Of a stretch of 64,000 nt of DNA, positions 1-9,254 are shown in pieces. Every line of letters begins with the position of its first letter. The first letter of the stretch is position 1. The stretch is from Mucilaginibacter sp. OK098 (GTDB lineage: Bacteria; Bacteroidota; Bacteroidia; Sphingobacteriales; Sphingobacteriaceae): assembly GCF_900142915.1 (NCBI RefSeq), contig NZ_FRCM01000006.1, forward strand, positions 447,503-511,502, in the 5' to 3' direction. The notes below the pieces were generated by a model. The model saw only the letters and a program-made list of their open reading frames with translations. It had not been told where the DNA came from and ran no database searches. Made by a program: the position numbers and the translations under genes.

Positions 1-936
1 CCGGGCCCGCTTTATTGAACGGGCGGTAGCCAGGTTCATAAAATTAATGCAGGCAATAAGTAAAATAACAATAGCTACCAAACTAAAAATGCTTACATAT
101 TCAATCCTGCCGCCATCGGTTATTCCATTTTTAAATGTCGAGTGCAGGTATTTTTCAGTATAGGGCTGCAATGCAAGTTCAGTGCGGAGCCCTGTTGTAG
201 CCGGCCTGTAAAGGCTGAGAAAATCTTTAATTTTAGCGGCTGCTTTATGAGGGTCGGCGCCGGGGCGCAGCTGTATATAAGTAGCCGGGCTGGCGCTGTT
301 CCAGTTATTTACCCATGTATTTTCTATAATAAAAGCCTTCCAGCTTTTCAAAAAATCAAATTGCTGCGATGAGTTGGCCGGTAAGTTTTCAAAAACTGCC
401 GTAACCACTAAATTATCCTTATTTTCATAACGGATAGCTTTCCCGATGGCATTATCAACCGAGCCAAAAAAAGCTTCGGCCATTTTACGGGAAATTACCA
501 GGCCGTTGGCGGCAGTCAAAGCACTTCCGGGCGTTCCTTGTAAAAGCGGATAGCTAAACATCTTCAAAAAATCGGCCCCGGCATAGGTTCCATCCATTTT
601 AAGCACTTTATTGCCTGCCTCAAACGTAAAAGAACGATTTTGTTCCAGACCGCTGGCATATTGAATCTCCGGCACCTTTTTTTTCAACTCATCGGCCAGT
701 AAACCTTGAGTAACGTAGCTGGCGTCAGTTACGCCCTGTTGTATATTGCGTTCATATACCTGGTATAATTGCGGTCCGTTGGCGTGAAAGCCATCTACGC
801 CACGCTCGTCCTGCACCCAGAGCAAAATAAGCAGGCTGCAAGCCAGGCCAACTGATAAACCGCCGACGTTAATAAATGTATGTGTCTTGCTCTTTACCAG
901 GTTACGCCAGGCAATTTTTAAATAGTTCTTTATCAT
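1..936 (-). CDS. MacB/FtsX-type ABC transporter permease, 3' part missing
   Basis: The first 312 codons of an inner-membrane permease of the MacB_PCD/FtsX type; the gene runs out of the window at base 1. It starts MIKNYLKIAWRNL at 936 with a membrane segment at about residues 20-42, followed by a long periplasmic domain. The last residues in the window (about 299-312) are FMNLATARSIKRAR, the conserved start of the cytoplasmic loop after the second membrane segment in this family. Expected full length is near 790 residues, as in the two paralogs that precede it on the minus strand (1051-3417, 3534-5927). No ATPase gene is adjacent, so whether it exports a substrate or acts in envelope signalling is unknown. 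Confidence 0.9.
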   Translation of the reverse strand, partial: MIKNYLKIAWRNLVKSKTHTFINVGGLSVGLACSLLILLWVQDERGVDGFHANGPQLYQVYERNIQQGVTDASYVTQGLLADELKKKVPEIQYASGLEQNRSFTFEAGNKVLKMDGTYAGADFLKMFSYPLLQGTPGSALTAANGLVISRKMAEAFFGSVDNAIGKAIRYENKDNLVVTAVFENLPANSSQQFDFLKSWKAFIIENTWVNNWNSASPATYIQLRPGADPHKAAAKIKDFLSLYRPATTGLRTELALQPYTEKYLHSTFKNGITDGGRIEYVSIFSLVAIVILLIACINFMNLATARSIKRAR

Positions 937-994
937 TTTAGTTCATGGTTAATGGTTCATAGTTCATTGCCGGAATTGGATTGCATTGTGATCA

Positions 995-1013
995 GGGCGA
1001 ATGCAATTCGCCC
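995..1013. repeat. REP-like palindrome in permease gap
   Basis: Perfect 8-bp inverted repeat, GGGCGAAT-GCA-ATTCGCCC, flanked by short echoes (TTGCATTG before it, CCTACAG after it). It lies between two tandem permease genes. Similar GGGCGAAT/ATTCGCCC palindromes followed by CCTACA occur as dispersed repeats in many bacterial genomes, so this is probably a repetitive extragenic palindrome. It has no T-run and is not a convincing terminator. Confidence 0.55.
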
Positions 1014-1050
1014 CTACAGTTGCTACTGCCAACCGCCCACTAACAACTGC

Positions 1051-3417
1051 CTACTCACTTCTAAGGCTCTTTATCGGGTTAACGATGGCTACTTTTATAG
1101 ATTCATAACTAACCGTTACCCACGAAATAATTAATGCAGCCATGGAGGACAGGACGAACACCGCCCACCCGATATTGATATGATAGGCAAAGCCTTCCAG
1201 CCAATAGTTAACCGCAAACCACGAAAGCGGTATTGCTATAACTATGGCTATCAATATCAACCTGGTAAATCCGGTCGACAACAGATAAACGATATTCAGC
1301 AGCGAAGCGCCTAAAACCTTGCGCACGCCTATCTCGCGGGTGCGCTGCTCGGCCATAAATGCCGACAAGCCATACAAACCCAGGCATGAAATAAAGATGG
1401 CCAGCCCTGCAAACAGGTTAAATATACTGCCCATTTTTTGCTCGCCTTTGTACATCCGTGCCAAATCCTGGTCCAGGAAATCATATTTAAACGGATAAGC
1501 GGGATTAAGACTGCGACTTATTTGTTCAAGGGCTTTTATAGTTGCCTCTGTGGTTTTGGGTTGGGTTCGCAAAATTATGTAACCACCATACTTATTAAAC
1601 TTTAATGCCAGCGGCTCAATGGCCTGCTGAATGGGTTTAAAATTAAAATCCTTAACTACACCTATAATATAGCCTTTGTTTTCATTAAAAGACAGCGGCT
1701 TGCCTATTGCGTTGTCGGGTTTAAGCCCCATTACAGCCAGCATTTTTTCGTTCACAACATAGTTATTCGAGTCGGTTTTAAATGCACTTGAAAAACCACG
1801 GCCTTTCAGTATTTTCATTTTAAATACCGAAATAAAATCCTCGTTAACATCCATCGACGGGATAACTATTTGTGATTTTGGGTCTTTGCCCTCCCATTTT
1901 ACATTAAGCGAGCCGGCTATAAGATTGATGGGCAAATCGTTAACAATAGCAAAGTTGGCAGTAAGTGGGTTACGCTTAAGTTCAGCTTTCAATGCCTGTT
2001 GTTTGTTCCACATATCGCCATTCATCGGCATATACAGCAGGTTAGCTTTTTCAAAACCCGGGTTGCGGTTCTGGATGAATTTTAACTGGTTGTAGATAGT
2101 AAAGGTGCCTACAAGCAGCAAAATAGAAACGGCGAATTGTATTACCACCAGCGTGTTGCGTAAGGTAAGATTGCCGCCCATCGACCTCATGTTACCCTTA
2201 AGCACTTTAACCGGGTTAAAGCCTGAAAGGAACAAAGCGGGGTAGCTGCCCGAAATAAGCCCGGTGAGAGCGGCAATACCAAGCAGGCTCAGCCAAAGTT
2301 TTGCATCCAGAAAATTTATGGCGAGCTGCTTATCGGCCAGGTTGTTAAACACCGGTAAAAACAGGTAAACCATTGCCAATGCCAGCAGTAAAGCGAAAAA
2401 CGAGATCAAAACAGATTCGCTTAAAAACTGCAGGATGAGCTGCCCGCGGATAGCTCCGGATACTTTACGCAGCCCAATTTCCCTTGCCCTGCGGGCTGAA
2501 CGCGCAGTGGCCAGGTTCATGAAGTTGATACAGGCCACTACCAGCACCAAAATAGCAACGATAAAGAAAATTGTAACGTATTGCGAGTTTCCATGTCCTT
2601 CCAAATCAACCTGCAAAGGGGCTGCAAGGTGAATTGCAGTTAGGGGCTGCAATTGAAAAATTATTTTTTGATCAGGCTGATGCGCTTTATAAATCGCATT
2701 CATCTTTTGATTGAACTTTAAAAAAGCCACCGATGAGGGAACAAAGCTTTTATCAAGTACCACGTAACTATAAAAATTAAAATTGCTCCATGTATTGTTC
2801 TTCAAGTCATCAGTGCTTTGAACGATAGACGACATAGGCAAAAGAAAATCAAACTGGAGGTGAGAGTTGGCAGGAATATTGGCCAAAACGCCGGTAACCA
2901 CTACGTTGCTGCCATTGTCTTTGCGCAGCACTTTGCCTATAGCGTCTTCCTGCCCGAAATACTTTTTGGCCATATCCTGCGTAAGCAGCACGCCATCAAT
3001 GCGGTTTAAAGCTGTTGCAGGGTCGCCCTTAACCAATTGGAATGAGAAGACCTGAAAAAAAGTAGAATCGACATAAAACACGCGCTTTTCCTCAAACTTC
3101 CTGGCGCCCACCTCGAATAAACTGCTGGAAAGATGGCTTAGCCGCACAGTATTTTTTATTTCGGGCATTTGCGCTTTCAGGCCGGCGGGCATGCCAGCGG
3201 TATTTACAGCTGCTTTAAAACCGCTGGCATCGCAGGTTATCCGGTAGGTTTGATCTGCGTTTTTGTGAAAGCGATCGTAGCTTAACTCATTCTGCACCCA
3301 AAGCAATATCAATATACTTGAAGCCATACCGATGGCCAGGCCAGATAAATTGATAAACGAATAGGCTTTATGCCTGATTATATTGCGCCATGCAATTTTT
3401 AAATAGTTTCTTATCAT
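1051..3417 (-). CDS. MacB/FtsX-type ABC transporter permease
   Basis: Full-length 788-residue permease with the usual architecture of this Bacteroidota family: an N-terminal membrane segment (about 20-42), a periplasmic MacB_PCD domain, three membrane segments beginning near residue 280, and then a second periplasmic domain and C-terminal FtsX block. FMNLATARS followed by RRAREIGLRKVSGA marks the first cytoplasmic loop, and RTREIGVRKVLGAS marks the equivalent loop in the C-terminal half. It starts MIRNYLKIAWRNI and ends SLRSE. It is the middle member of three tandem minus-strand paralogs separated by about 115-bp repeat-rich gaps. No ABC ATPase is nearby. Substrate unknown. Confidence 0.93.
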   Translation of the reverse strand: MIRNYLKIAWRNIIRHKAYSFINLSGLAIGMASSILILLWVQNELSYDRFHKNADQTYRITCDASGFKAAVNTAGMPAGLKAQMPEIKNTVRLSHLSSSLFEVGARKFEEKRVFYVDSTFFQVFSFQLVKGDPATALNRIDGVLLTQDMAKKYFGQEDAIGKVLRKDNGSNVVVTGVLANIPANSHLQFDFLLPMSSIVQSTDDLKNNTWSNFNFYSYVVLDKSFVPSSVAFLKFNQKMNAIYKAHQPDQKIIFQLQPLTAIHLAAPLQVDLEGHGNSQYVTIFFIVAILVLVVACINFMNLATARSARRAREIGLRKVSGAIRGQLILQFLSESVLISFFALLLALAMVYLFLPVFNNLADKQLAINFLDAKLWLSLLGIAALTGLISGSYPALFLSGFNPVKVLKGNMRSMGGNLTLRNTLVVIQFAVSILLLVGTFTIYNQLKFIQNRNPGFEKANLLYMPMNGDMWNKQQALKAELKRNPLTANFAIVNDLPINLIAGSLNVKWEGKDPKSQIVIPSMDVNEDFISVFKMKILKGRGFSSAFKTDSNNYVVNEKMLAVMGLKPDNAIGKPLSFNENKGYIIGVVKDFNFKPIQQAIEPLALKFNKYGGYIILRTQPKTTEATIKALEQISRSLNPAYPFKYDFLDQDLARMYKGEQKMGSIFNLFAGLAIFISCLGLYGLSAFMAEQRTREIGVRKVLGASLLNIVYLLSTGFTRLILIAIVIAIPLSWFAVNYWLEGFAYHINIGWAVFVLSSMAALIISWVTVSYESIKVAIVNPIKSLRSE

Positions 3418-3426
3418 GGTGTTTGG

Positions 3427-3533
3427 TCATTAGTCATTGTGTCATTAGTCATTGGTGGGTTTCATCAATAGGTTACTGATCGCCTTTACAGATCAAGAGA
3501 TCAGACAATGACCTAATGACCAGTGACTAATGA
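3427..3533. repeat. Intergenic repeat element, copy 1
   Basis: The gap between two permease genes is filled by arrays of the word GTCATTAGTCATTG on the left and its reverse complement (CAATGACC, TAATGAC) on the right. They enclose a core that starts GGTTACTGATCGCC and ends AGAGATCAGACAATG. A 50-bp stretch (3471-3520) recurs at 6071-6120 with three mismatches. The outer arms could pair into a long hairpin. The right arm runs up to the stop codon of the next gene. Confidence 0.75.
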
Positions 3534-5927
3534 CTATTCCGTTTTCAAACTACTCACCGGGTTCATCAGCGCTGCTTTAATGCTTTGGTAACTCACGGTG
3601 AGTATGGTAATAATAATAGCGCCCGCAGCGGTACCTGTAAAGATCCACCAGGACAGGTCAGCCCGGTATTTGTAATCCTGCAACCAGCCATGCATAAAGT
3701 AGTAAGCTGTAGGTATGGCTATCAGCAATGAAATACTTACCAGGATTATAAAATCAACAGACATTAAGCGCCATAAACTGAATACCGAGGCGCCCAGCAC
3801 TTTTCGTACGCCGATCTCTTTGGTGCGTTGTTCGGCCATGAACGATGCCATTCCGAATAAGCCCATACAACTGATGAAGATAGCCAGTAAGGTAAAAAAG
3901 CCGGCAAGCTTGCCTACACGCTCTTCGGTAGCAAACTTTTTAGCGTATTCGTCATCTGTAAACTTGTAATCGAACGGGCTTCCGGGATCGTATCTTTTAA
4001 ATACCGCTTCTATTTTAGCCAGGGCCTCATGTGTGCTCACTTTGGGATTTAGGCGAAGATCAACCAGGTTTCCTACGCCATTGTCCAATATAAATATGCT
4101 GGGTTTTACAGGCTCATAAGGCGATGACATTACCATATCCTTTACTACCCCTACAACTGTATATTTTTTACCCCAATCAATTATTTCACCTACCGGACGT
4201 TTAAAGTTCATAAATTTTGCAGCCGACTCATTCAGGATCATCGCTGATGAATCGCTCAAATATTCTCTTGAAAAATCGCGCCCGTCTAAAACTTTCCATT
4301 TTGCAACCTTACCAAATTCAGGCGATAGCAGGATGGTTGCAAAATCGTCCTGCAAATCAGGCGCCTTACCCCTCCATTTCAATCCGCTGTTGTTTGAATA
4401 AACATCAGTTAAGGGGCTTCCTGACTCGGCCATCTCCATAACTGCGCCGCTTTGTAGCAGGTCGTTACGCACAGCAGCAAAACTTTTGTGGATGCCGTCG
4501 CTTTTCATTGCCATTTGTACCAGCCCGGTGCGCTCATAACCTACCGGCCTGTTCTTGGTGAACTGCACTTGCCTGAAAACTATAACGGTACCAATAATTA
4601 AGGTAACTGAAACCGTAAACTGTAATACCACCAGCACCTTGCGTGGTATGGCAGCAAACCGGCCCGCCTTAAACGTGCCTTTTAATACCTTAACCGGCTG
4701 AAAAGACGACAAGTAAAATGCCGGGTAGCTGCCTGCTATTAAACCCGTGAGCAGGCTAAAGCCTATGCCCATTATCCAAAAACCAGGGCTGGCCCAAAGG
4801 ATAACCATGGTTTTATCGGCCACCTGGTTAAACCACGGGAGTATCAATAACACGATCACTATAGAAAACAGGAACGCAAATACAACCACCATTAACGACT
4901 CGCTGAAAAACTGGCCGATAAGCTGGATCCGCAGCGACCCAACGGTTTTACGGATGCCAACCTCTTTTGCCCTCTTTTCTGACCGGGCGGTGCTTAGGTT
5001 CATGAAGTTAATACAGGCCAGCAATAATACAAACACACCAATAATGCCAAACATCCATACAAATTGGATGGCGCCACCTGTGTTAATGCCATCCTTAAAT
5101 TCCGAATATAAATGCCATTTATTCATGGGATGTAAAAATACTACCGGCTTAAAGGATGCACCTACATTATCGCCCTGAGCGGCAATATTTGTTGCCTTAA
5201 GTTTTTTTATCCGGGCATCAACCTTATCTATACCCGCATTATCGTTTAATTGCGCAAAAATCTGGAATGAGTTATTTCCCCATCGGGTTGAAGCATCTTT
5301 TACCCATGGCTGGCTGGTCCTGAACAGATCCCATGGAATTATAAATCTCAATTCATTAAAGCTTGTGTTATGGGGCAAGTCTTCATAAACCCCGGTAACC
5401 CTAACCAATTCCTTATTATCAAGCTTAATGGTTTTATCCATCGGATCGTCGTTCCCAAAAATGGCTTTTGCCACTTTAGCCGAAAGCATAATGGATGATG
5501 GATCTGTTAAGCCCTTCCTTGTTCCTTTAAGCATTTTTAAGGTAAGCAAATCCGGCGCCTCAGACTGCATAAAGCTACCCTGCTGGGTTATTTTTTTATC
5601 GCCATAAGCCAGTATGTGATCATAATTCCAGCTTGACAGTACCACGTACTTAAAATCATTGCGATAATCCTTACTCAGCATAGTGCCTAATGGTATAGGC
5701 ATAGCAGTTTGGCTGCCCACCTTGCCGTTAAATGTTTGATGTTGCCATACCTGCACTATCTTATCGTGATTTTGAAAGTATTTATCATATGACAGTTCAT
5801 CCCAAATCCACAGGCCGATAAGCATTGCTACAGCTATGCCAACCGATAAACCGGTTACATTAATAAATGTATGCGCCTTGTTCTTTAAAAGGTTGCGCCA
5901 GGCAATTTTTAAATAGTTTTTTATCAT
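3534..5927 (-). CDS. MacB/FtsX-type ABC transporter permease
   Basis: Full-length 797-residue paralog of the two downstream genes. It starts MIKNYLKIAWRNL, with a membrane segment at about 20-42, a periplasmic domain, FMNLSTARS plus KRAKEVGIRK in the first cytoplasmic loop, and RTKEIGVRKVLGAS in the second. Its end SLKTE matches the SLRSE end of its neighbour. It is the first of the three genes in the minus-strand direction, so a common transcript would start upstream of 5927. The repeat elements between the genes argue for serial duplication or for transcript processing, not for a compact operon. Confidence 0.93.
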   Translation of the reverse strand: MIKNYLKIAWRNLLKNKAHTFINVTGLSVGIAVAMLIGLWIWDELSYDKYFQNHDKIVQVWQHQTFNGKVGSQTAMPIPLGTMLSKDYRNDFKYVVLSSWNYDHILAYGDKKITQQGSFMQSEAPDLLTLKMLKGTRKGLTDPSSIMLSAKVAKAIFGNDDPMDKTIKLDNKELVRVTGVYEDLPHNTSFNELRFIIPWDLFRTSQPWVKDASTRWGNNSFQIFAQLNDNAGIDKVDARIKKLKATNIAAQGDNVGASFKPVVFLHPMNKWHLYSEFKDGINTGGAIQFVWMFGIIGVFVLLLACINFMNLSTARSEKRAKEVGIRKTVGSLRIQLIGQFFSESLMVVVFAFLFSIVIVLLILPWFNQVADKTMVILWASPGFWIMGIGFSLLTGLIAGSYPAFYLSSFQPVKVLKGTFKAGRFAAIPRKVLVVLQFTVSVTLIIGTVIVFRQVQFTKNRPVGYERTGLVQMAMKSDGIHKSFAAVRNDLLQSGAVMEMAESGSPLTDVYSNNSGLKWRGKAPDLQDDFATILLSPEFGKVAKWKVLDGRDFSREYLSDSSAMILNESAAKFMNFKRPVGEIIDWGKKYTVVGVVKDMVMSSPYEPVKPSIFILDNGVGNLVDLRLNPKVSTHEALAKIEAVFKRYDPGSPFDYKFTDDEYAKKFATEERVGKLAGFFTLLAIFISCMGLFGMASFMAEQRTKEIGVRKVLGASVFSLWRLMSVDFIILVSISLLIAIPTAYYFMHGWLQDYKYRADLSWWIFTGTAAGAIIITILTVSYQSIKAALMNPVSSLKTE

Positions 5928-6044
5928 GGTGTTAGTTCATTTGTTCAATGGTTCATTAGTTTATTGGTGTTTTGTGCTTGATAGTTCATAGTCAGGTGAT
6001 TTTTCTTGCCTAATCTCTGATCTCCAGTCTCTAATCACTACTAT

Positions 6045-6150
6045 ATTAGTCATTGGTAGTTTCGTCATTCGGTTACTGGTCGCCTTTACAAATCAAGAGA
6101 TCAAACAATGACCTAATGACTAATGACACAATGACTAATGACTAATGACC
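6045..6150. repeat. Intergenic repeat element, copy 2
   Basis: Second copy of the element at 3427-3533. ATTAGTCATTGG words stand on the left, the 50-bp core with GGTTACTGGTCGCC and AGAGATCAAACAATG is at 6071-6120, and TAATGAC words stand on the right, here extended to four copies. A related low-complexity stretch made of CTAATCTCTGATCTC words lies just to the left (6009-6038) and is echoed at 11957-11990. The rest of the gap to 6549 is AT-rich with no gene that I can support. Confidence 0.75.
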
Positions 6151-6549
6151 TACTACCTACTCTTTTTCCCCTCACCCCATTAGGGGGATTTTTAATTTAA
6201 TGCTGACGGGGGCTTAAGCTCAATTCCATTGCTATACAATAGTTTACAAAAATCATATCCCCCGGTTTGCTTATAAGTAATAAAAGACATGCCATTTGCG
6301 TAAATAAATAATTATCAACAAGTTACATATAACTATCTTTCAAATATTGTTCGCATTCGTACAGTTTGCGTGCGTTTTTGACGTGCTCTGCCAACGTTGT
6401 ATATAAAAAAATTAAAAAACTTTTGCGGCTGTAACTTATTTGCGTGCTTCCCGTCATAGTTTTTATAATTAAAAACTTCATAATTTAGCTTAGTATTAAA
6501 ACACAACTGACCCATATTTTATTAACAGCTCTAAATTTTATTCATCAAT

Positions 6550-9048
6550 ATGATTACAACAAAAACTCTTTCGGCATTTGTATTTTCAGGCCTTTTTATG
6601 GGTTTGACAATATCTGCAGCTTATGCGCAGAATGCGAAACCCGAGGATCCCAAATTAAAGATCTATAGGGCTACACCTCCAAAAATTAACGACCTGGTAC
6701 ATACTAAGCTCGATGTACGCTTTGATTACAAAAAGCGATACATGTATGGCAAGGAATGGGTTACTTTAAAGCCGCATTTTTACCCTACAGATAGCCTGAG
6801 GCTTGATGCAAAAGGCATGGACCTTAAAACCATTGCTGTTGTTAAAAACGGTAAAAACATACCGCTGAAATTTAAGTATGATGACAGCCTAACGGTTAAC
6901 ATTCAGCTGGATAAGGTTTATCATAACAACGAGAGCTATACCATTTATATTGATTATACCTCAAAACCAAATGAGCTGCATGTTAAAGGCAGCGCCGCTA
7001 TTAATGATGCCAAAGGTTTGTATTTTATAAATCCTGATGGCACAGAAAAGGGTAAACCAACACAGATCTGGACACAGGGTGAAACTGAAAGCTCATCGTG
7101 CTGGTTTCCTACCATTGATAAGCCCGGGCAAAAAACTACCGACGAGATCAGCATGACCGTTCCGGCTAAATATGTTACCTTATCAAACGGCAGGCTGGCT
7201 GCACAGAAAGTTAATGGCGATGGTACCCGTACCGATACCTGGAAACAGGAGCTGCCGCACTCGCCATACCTGTTTATGATGGCCGTTGGCGACTTTAAAA
7301 TTTATAAGGATAAATGGCGCAACAAAGAGGTAAACTATTACCTGGAGGCAAAATATGCGCCTTATGCCAAACAGATCTTCGGGATGACACCTGAACTGAT
7401 AGAGTTTTATTCAACAACACTAGGGGTTGATTTCCCATGGTATAAATATTCGCAAATTGTGGTGCGTGATTATGTGAGTGGCGCGATGGAAAACACATCG
7501 GCAACCTTGCATGGTGAATATGTACAGGAAACCCCGCGCGAATTGATTGATGCAGGTTATGATGCCGGCCGCAGTACCATTGCGCATGAGCTGTTTCACC
7601 AGTGGTTTGGAGATTTGGTTACCGCCGAAAGCTGGAGCAACCTTACCGTAAACGAATCGTTTGCCGACTTTAGCGAAATGCTTTGGGCCGAACACAAATA
7701 TGGCCAGGACGAAGCTGATGCGCACAGCCTTGACGCTATGCAAAACTATTTGAACTCGCCTGATGCTAAAACCAAAAACCTGGTGCGTTTTTATTATGGC
7801 GATAAAGAAGATGTTTTTGACGTGGTAACCTACCAAAAAGGCGGTCGTATTTTAAACATGCTGCGTAACTATTTGGGTAAGGACGCATTTTATAAAGGCC
7901 TGAACATCTACCTGAAAACCAACCAGTTTAAAAACGGCGAGGCCCAGCAATTACGTTTAGCCGAGGAAGAAGCCAGCGGACTTGATTTGAACTGGTTCTT
8001 TAATCAATGGTATTATGGTGCAGGTAACCCTGAGCTAAACATCAGCTATAAATATGATGATGCTACAAAAACAGAAACTGTTTACTTGCAGCAAACCCAG
8101 GAAGGCCAAACTTTTAAATTACCTATGGCTATTGATATTTATGCTAACGGCAAAAAGAACAGGTACAAAGTTTGGATGAACGATAAGGCAGATACGCTTA
8201 CCTTCCCATCGGCAACAAAACCCGACCTGGTAAATGTTGACGGCGACAAAACTTTACTTACCAAAAAAACCGACAATAAAACGCTTGACGAATTTGCTTT
8301 CCAATACTTTAATGCGCCTTTATATCTTGACAGGTTTGAAGCAATAACTTTTGCCGCAGGCCACCAAACAGATAAAGCCGGACAAAAAGTTTTGCTGGCT
8401 GCCTTAAAGGACAAATACTTTGGCTTGCGCATTAAGGCAATTAAGGCATTAAGTATGAGCAATGATGACATCCACAACGCTGCCTTGCCAATATTAACAT
8501 CATTAGCGCAAACTGATGAAAACACATTGGTTCGTGCTGCTGCAATAGCCAAGCTTGGCGCATTAAAAGCATCAGGCAATTTAACTTTGTTTAAACAGGC
8601 TTTAAGCAGTCAGTCATATGCTGTACAGGGTGCGGCTTTGAACGCAATTGCCTTATTAGAGCCCGCACAGTCATTGACATTGGCTAAAGGATTTGAGCAG
8701 GATAATAAAGGTGCATTAACCCAGGCTATTGTAACTACTTATGCTACCAATGGCAGCAGCGAACAATGGCCATATGTTTATGGTAAATTTATGGATGCCA
8801 GCCCGCAGGGCAGGTTTGGCCTGATCCGCAGCTTTGCCGCATTGACAGGCAGGGTTGATAAACCTGAATATGCACTTCAGGGCATTGGTGCAATTAAGGA
8901 TATGGGCATTAAATACAAACAATTTGGCGTTGGCCCATTTGTTACCGGTTTATTAACTTCTATAAAAACAGAACGTACAAAACTTAATGATACCGCCGGT
9001 GCAACAGCCGTAGATGATGCTATTAAGGCAGTTAATGATGCTAAGTAA
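6550..9048 (+). CDS. M1 family metallo-aminopeptidase
   Basis: Secreted or periplasmic zinc aminopeptidase of family M1 (gluzincin), 832 residues. It has a signal peptide (about 1-26, ending AYAQ), the substrate-binding motif GAMEN near residue 311, and the zinc site H346-E347-x2-H350 with the third ligand E369 eighteen residues after the second histidine. The C-terminal third (about 590-830) is helical with short repeated units of HEAT/ERAP1 type. It should remove N-terminal residues from peptides, probably for peptide nutrition. It is monocistronic, with a 500-bp AT-rich leader upstream and an imperfect hairpin downstream. Confidence 0.95.
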   Translation: MITTKTLSAFVFSGLFMGLTISAAYAQNAKPEDPKLKIYRATPPKINDLVHTKLDVRFDYKKRYMYGKEWVTLKPHFYPTDSLRLDAKGMDLKTIAVVKNGKNIPLKFKYDDSLTVNIQLDKVYHNNESYTIYIDYTSKPNELHVKGSAAINDAKGLYFINPDGTEKGKPTQIWTQGETESSSCWFPTIDKPGQKTTDEISMTVPAKYVTLSNGRLAAQKVNGDGTRTDTWKQELPHSPYLFMMAVGDFKIYKDKWRNKEVNYYLEAKYAPYAKQIFGMTPELIEFYSTTLGVDFPWYKYSQIVVRDYVSGAMENTSATLHGEYVQETPRELIDAGYDAGRSTIAHELFHQWFGDLVTAESWSNLTVNESFADFSEMLWAEHKYGQDEADAHSLDAMQNYLNSPDAKTKNLVRFYYGDKEDVFDVVTYQKGGRILNMLRNYLGKDAFYKGLNIYLKTNQFKNGEAQQLRLAEEEASGLDLNWFFNQWYYGAGNPELNISYKYDDATKTETVYLQQTQEGQTFKLPMAIDIYANGKKNRYKVWMNDKADTLTFPSATKPDLVNVDGDKTLLTKKTDNKTLDEFAFQYFNAPLYLDRFEAITFAAGHQTDKAGQKVLLAALKDKYFGLRIKAIKALSMSNDDIHNAALPILTSLAQTDENTLVRAAAIAKLGALKASGNLTLFKQALSSQSYAVQGAALNAIALLEPAQSLTLAKGFEQDNKGALTQAIVTTYATNGSSEQWPYVYGKFMDASPQGRFGLIRSFAALTGRVDKPEYALQGIGAIKDMGIKYKQFGVGPFVTGLLTSIKTERTKLNDTAGATAVDDAIKAVNDAK

Positions 9049-9062
9049 TGTTAGTTGATTGA

Positions 9063-9141
9063 GTTGATTAGGTTAGATTGAGTTGAATAAGTTAAGGTTT
9101 TAGAATATAGAACCTAATCAACTCAATCCAACCTAATCAAC
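9063..9141. repeat. Imperfect long inverted repeat after aminopeptidase gene
   Basis: Arms of 31 bp (9063-9093 and 9111-9141), built from GTTGATT/GAGTTGA words, match in 28 positions around a 17-bp loop. The right arm is followed by CATTTAACTAATAATTTT, which is not a clean U-tract. It may end or stabilise the aminopeptidase mRNA, or be another of the word-repeat elements seen in several gaps of this window. Confidence 0.6.
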
Positions 9142-9205
9142 CATTTAACTAATAATTTTAACATTTTCTCGGGGAAAATTAACGTGATTTAACATTTCTG
9201 TTAAT

Positions 9206-9213
9206 TACATTTG
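9206..9213 (+). promoter_or_regulatory. Candidate -7 promoter element
   Basis: TACATTTG matches the Bacteroidota -7 consensus TAnnTTTG and lies 41 bp before the start codon at 9255. I do not see a clear -33 TTG at the usual spacing. Confidence 0.4.
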
Positions 9214-9254
9214 TTACTAAAGACGCAAAGTGTCGCGTTTCTAAATAAACCGTC

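Noticed and set aside
4747..5178. 143-codon plus-strand frame inside the permease gene.
   Set aside because: Antisense shadow of a well-supported minus-strand gene, without motif or promoter.
6170..6210. CCCC-ATTA-GGGG followed by GATTTTTAA as a terminator.
   Set aside because: Only four pairs in the stem and no gene ending nearby.
6333..6515. 60-codon minus-strand frame starting MGQLCFNTKLNYEVF.
   Set aside because: It lies in the AT-rich leader of the aminopeptidase gene and its translation has no protein-like character.
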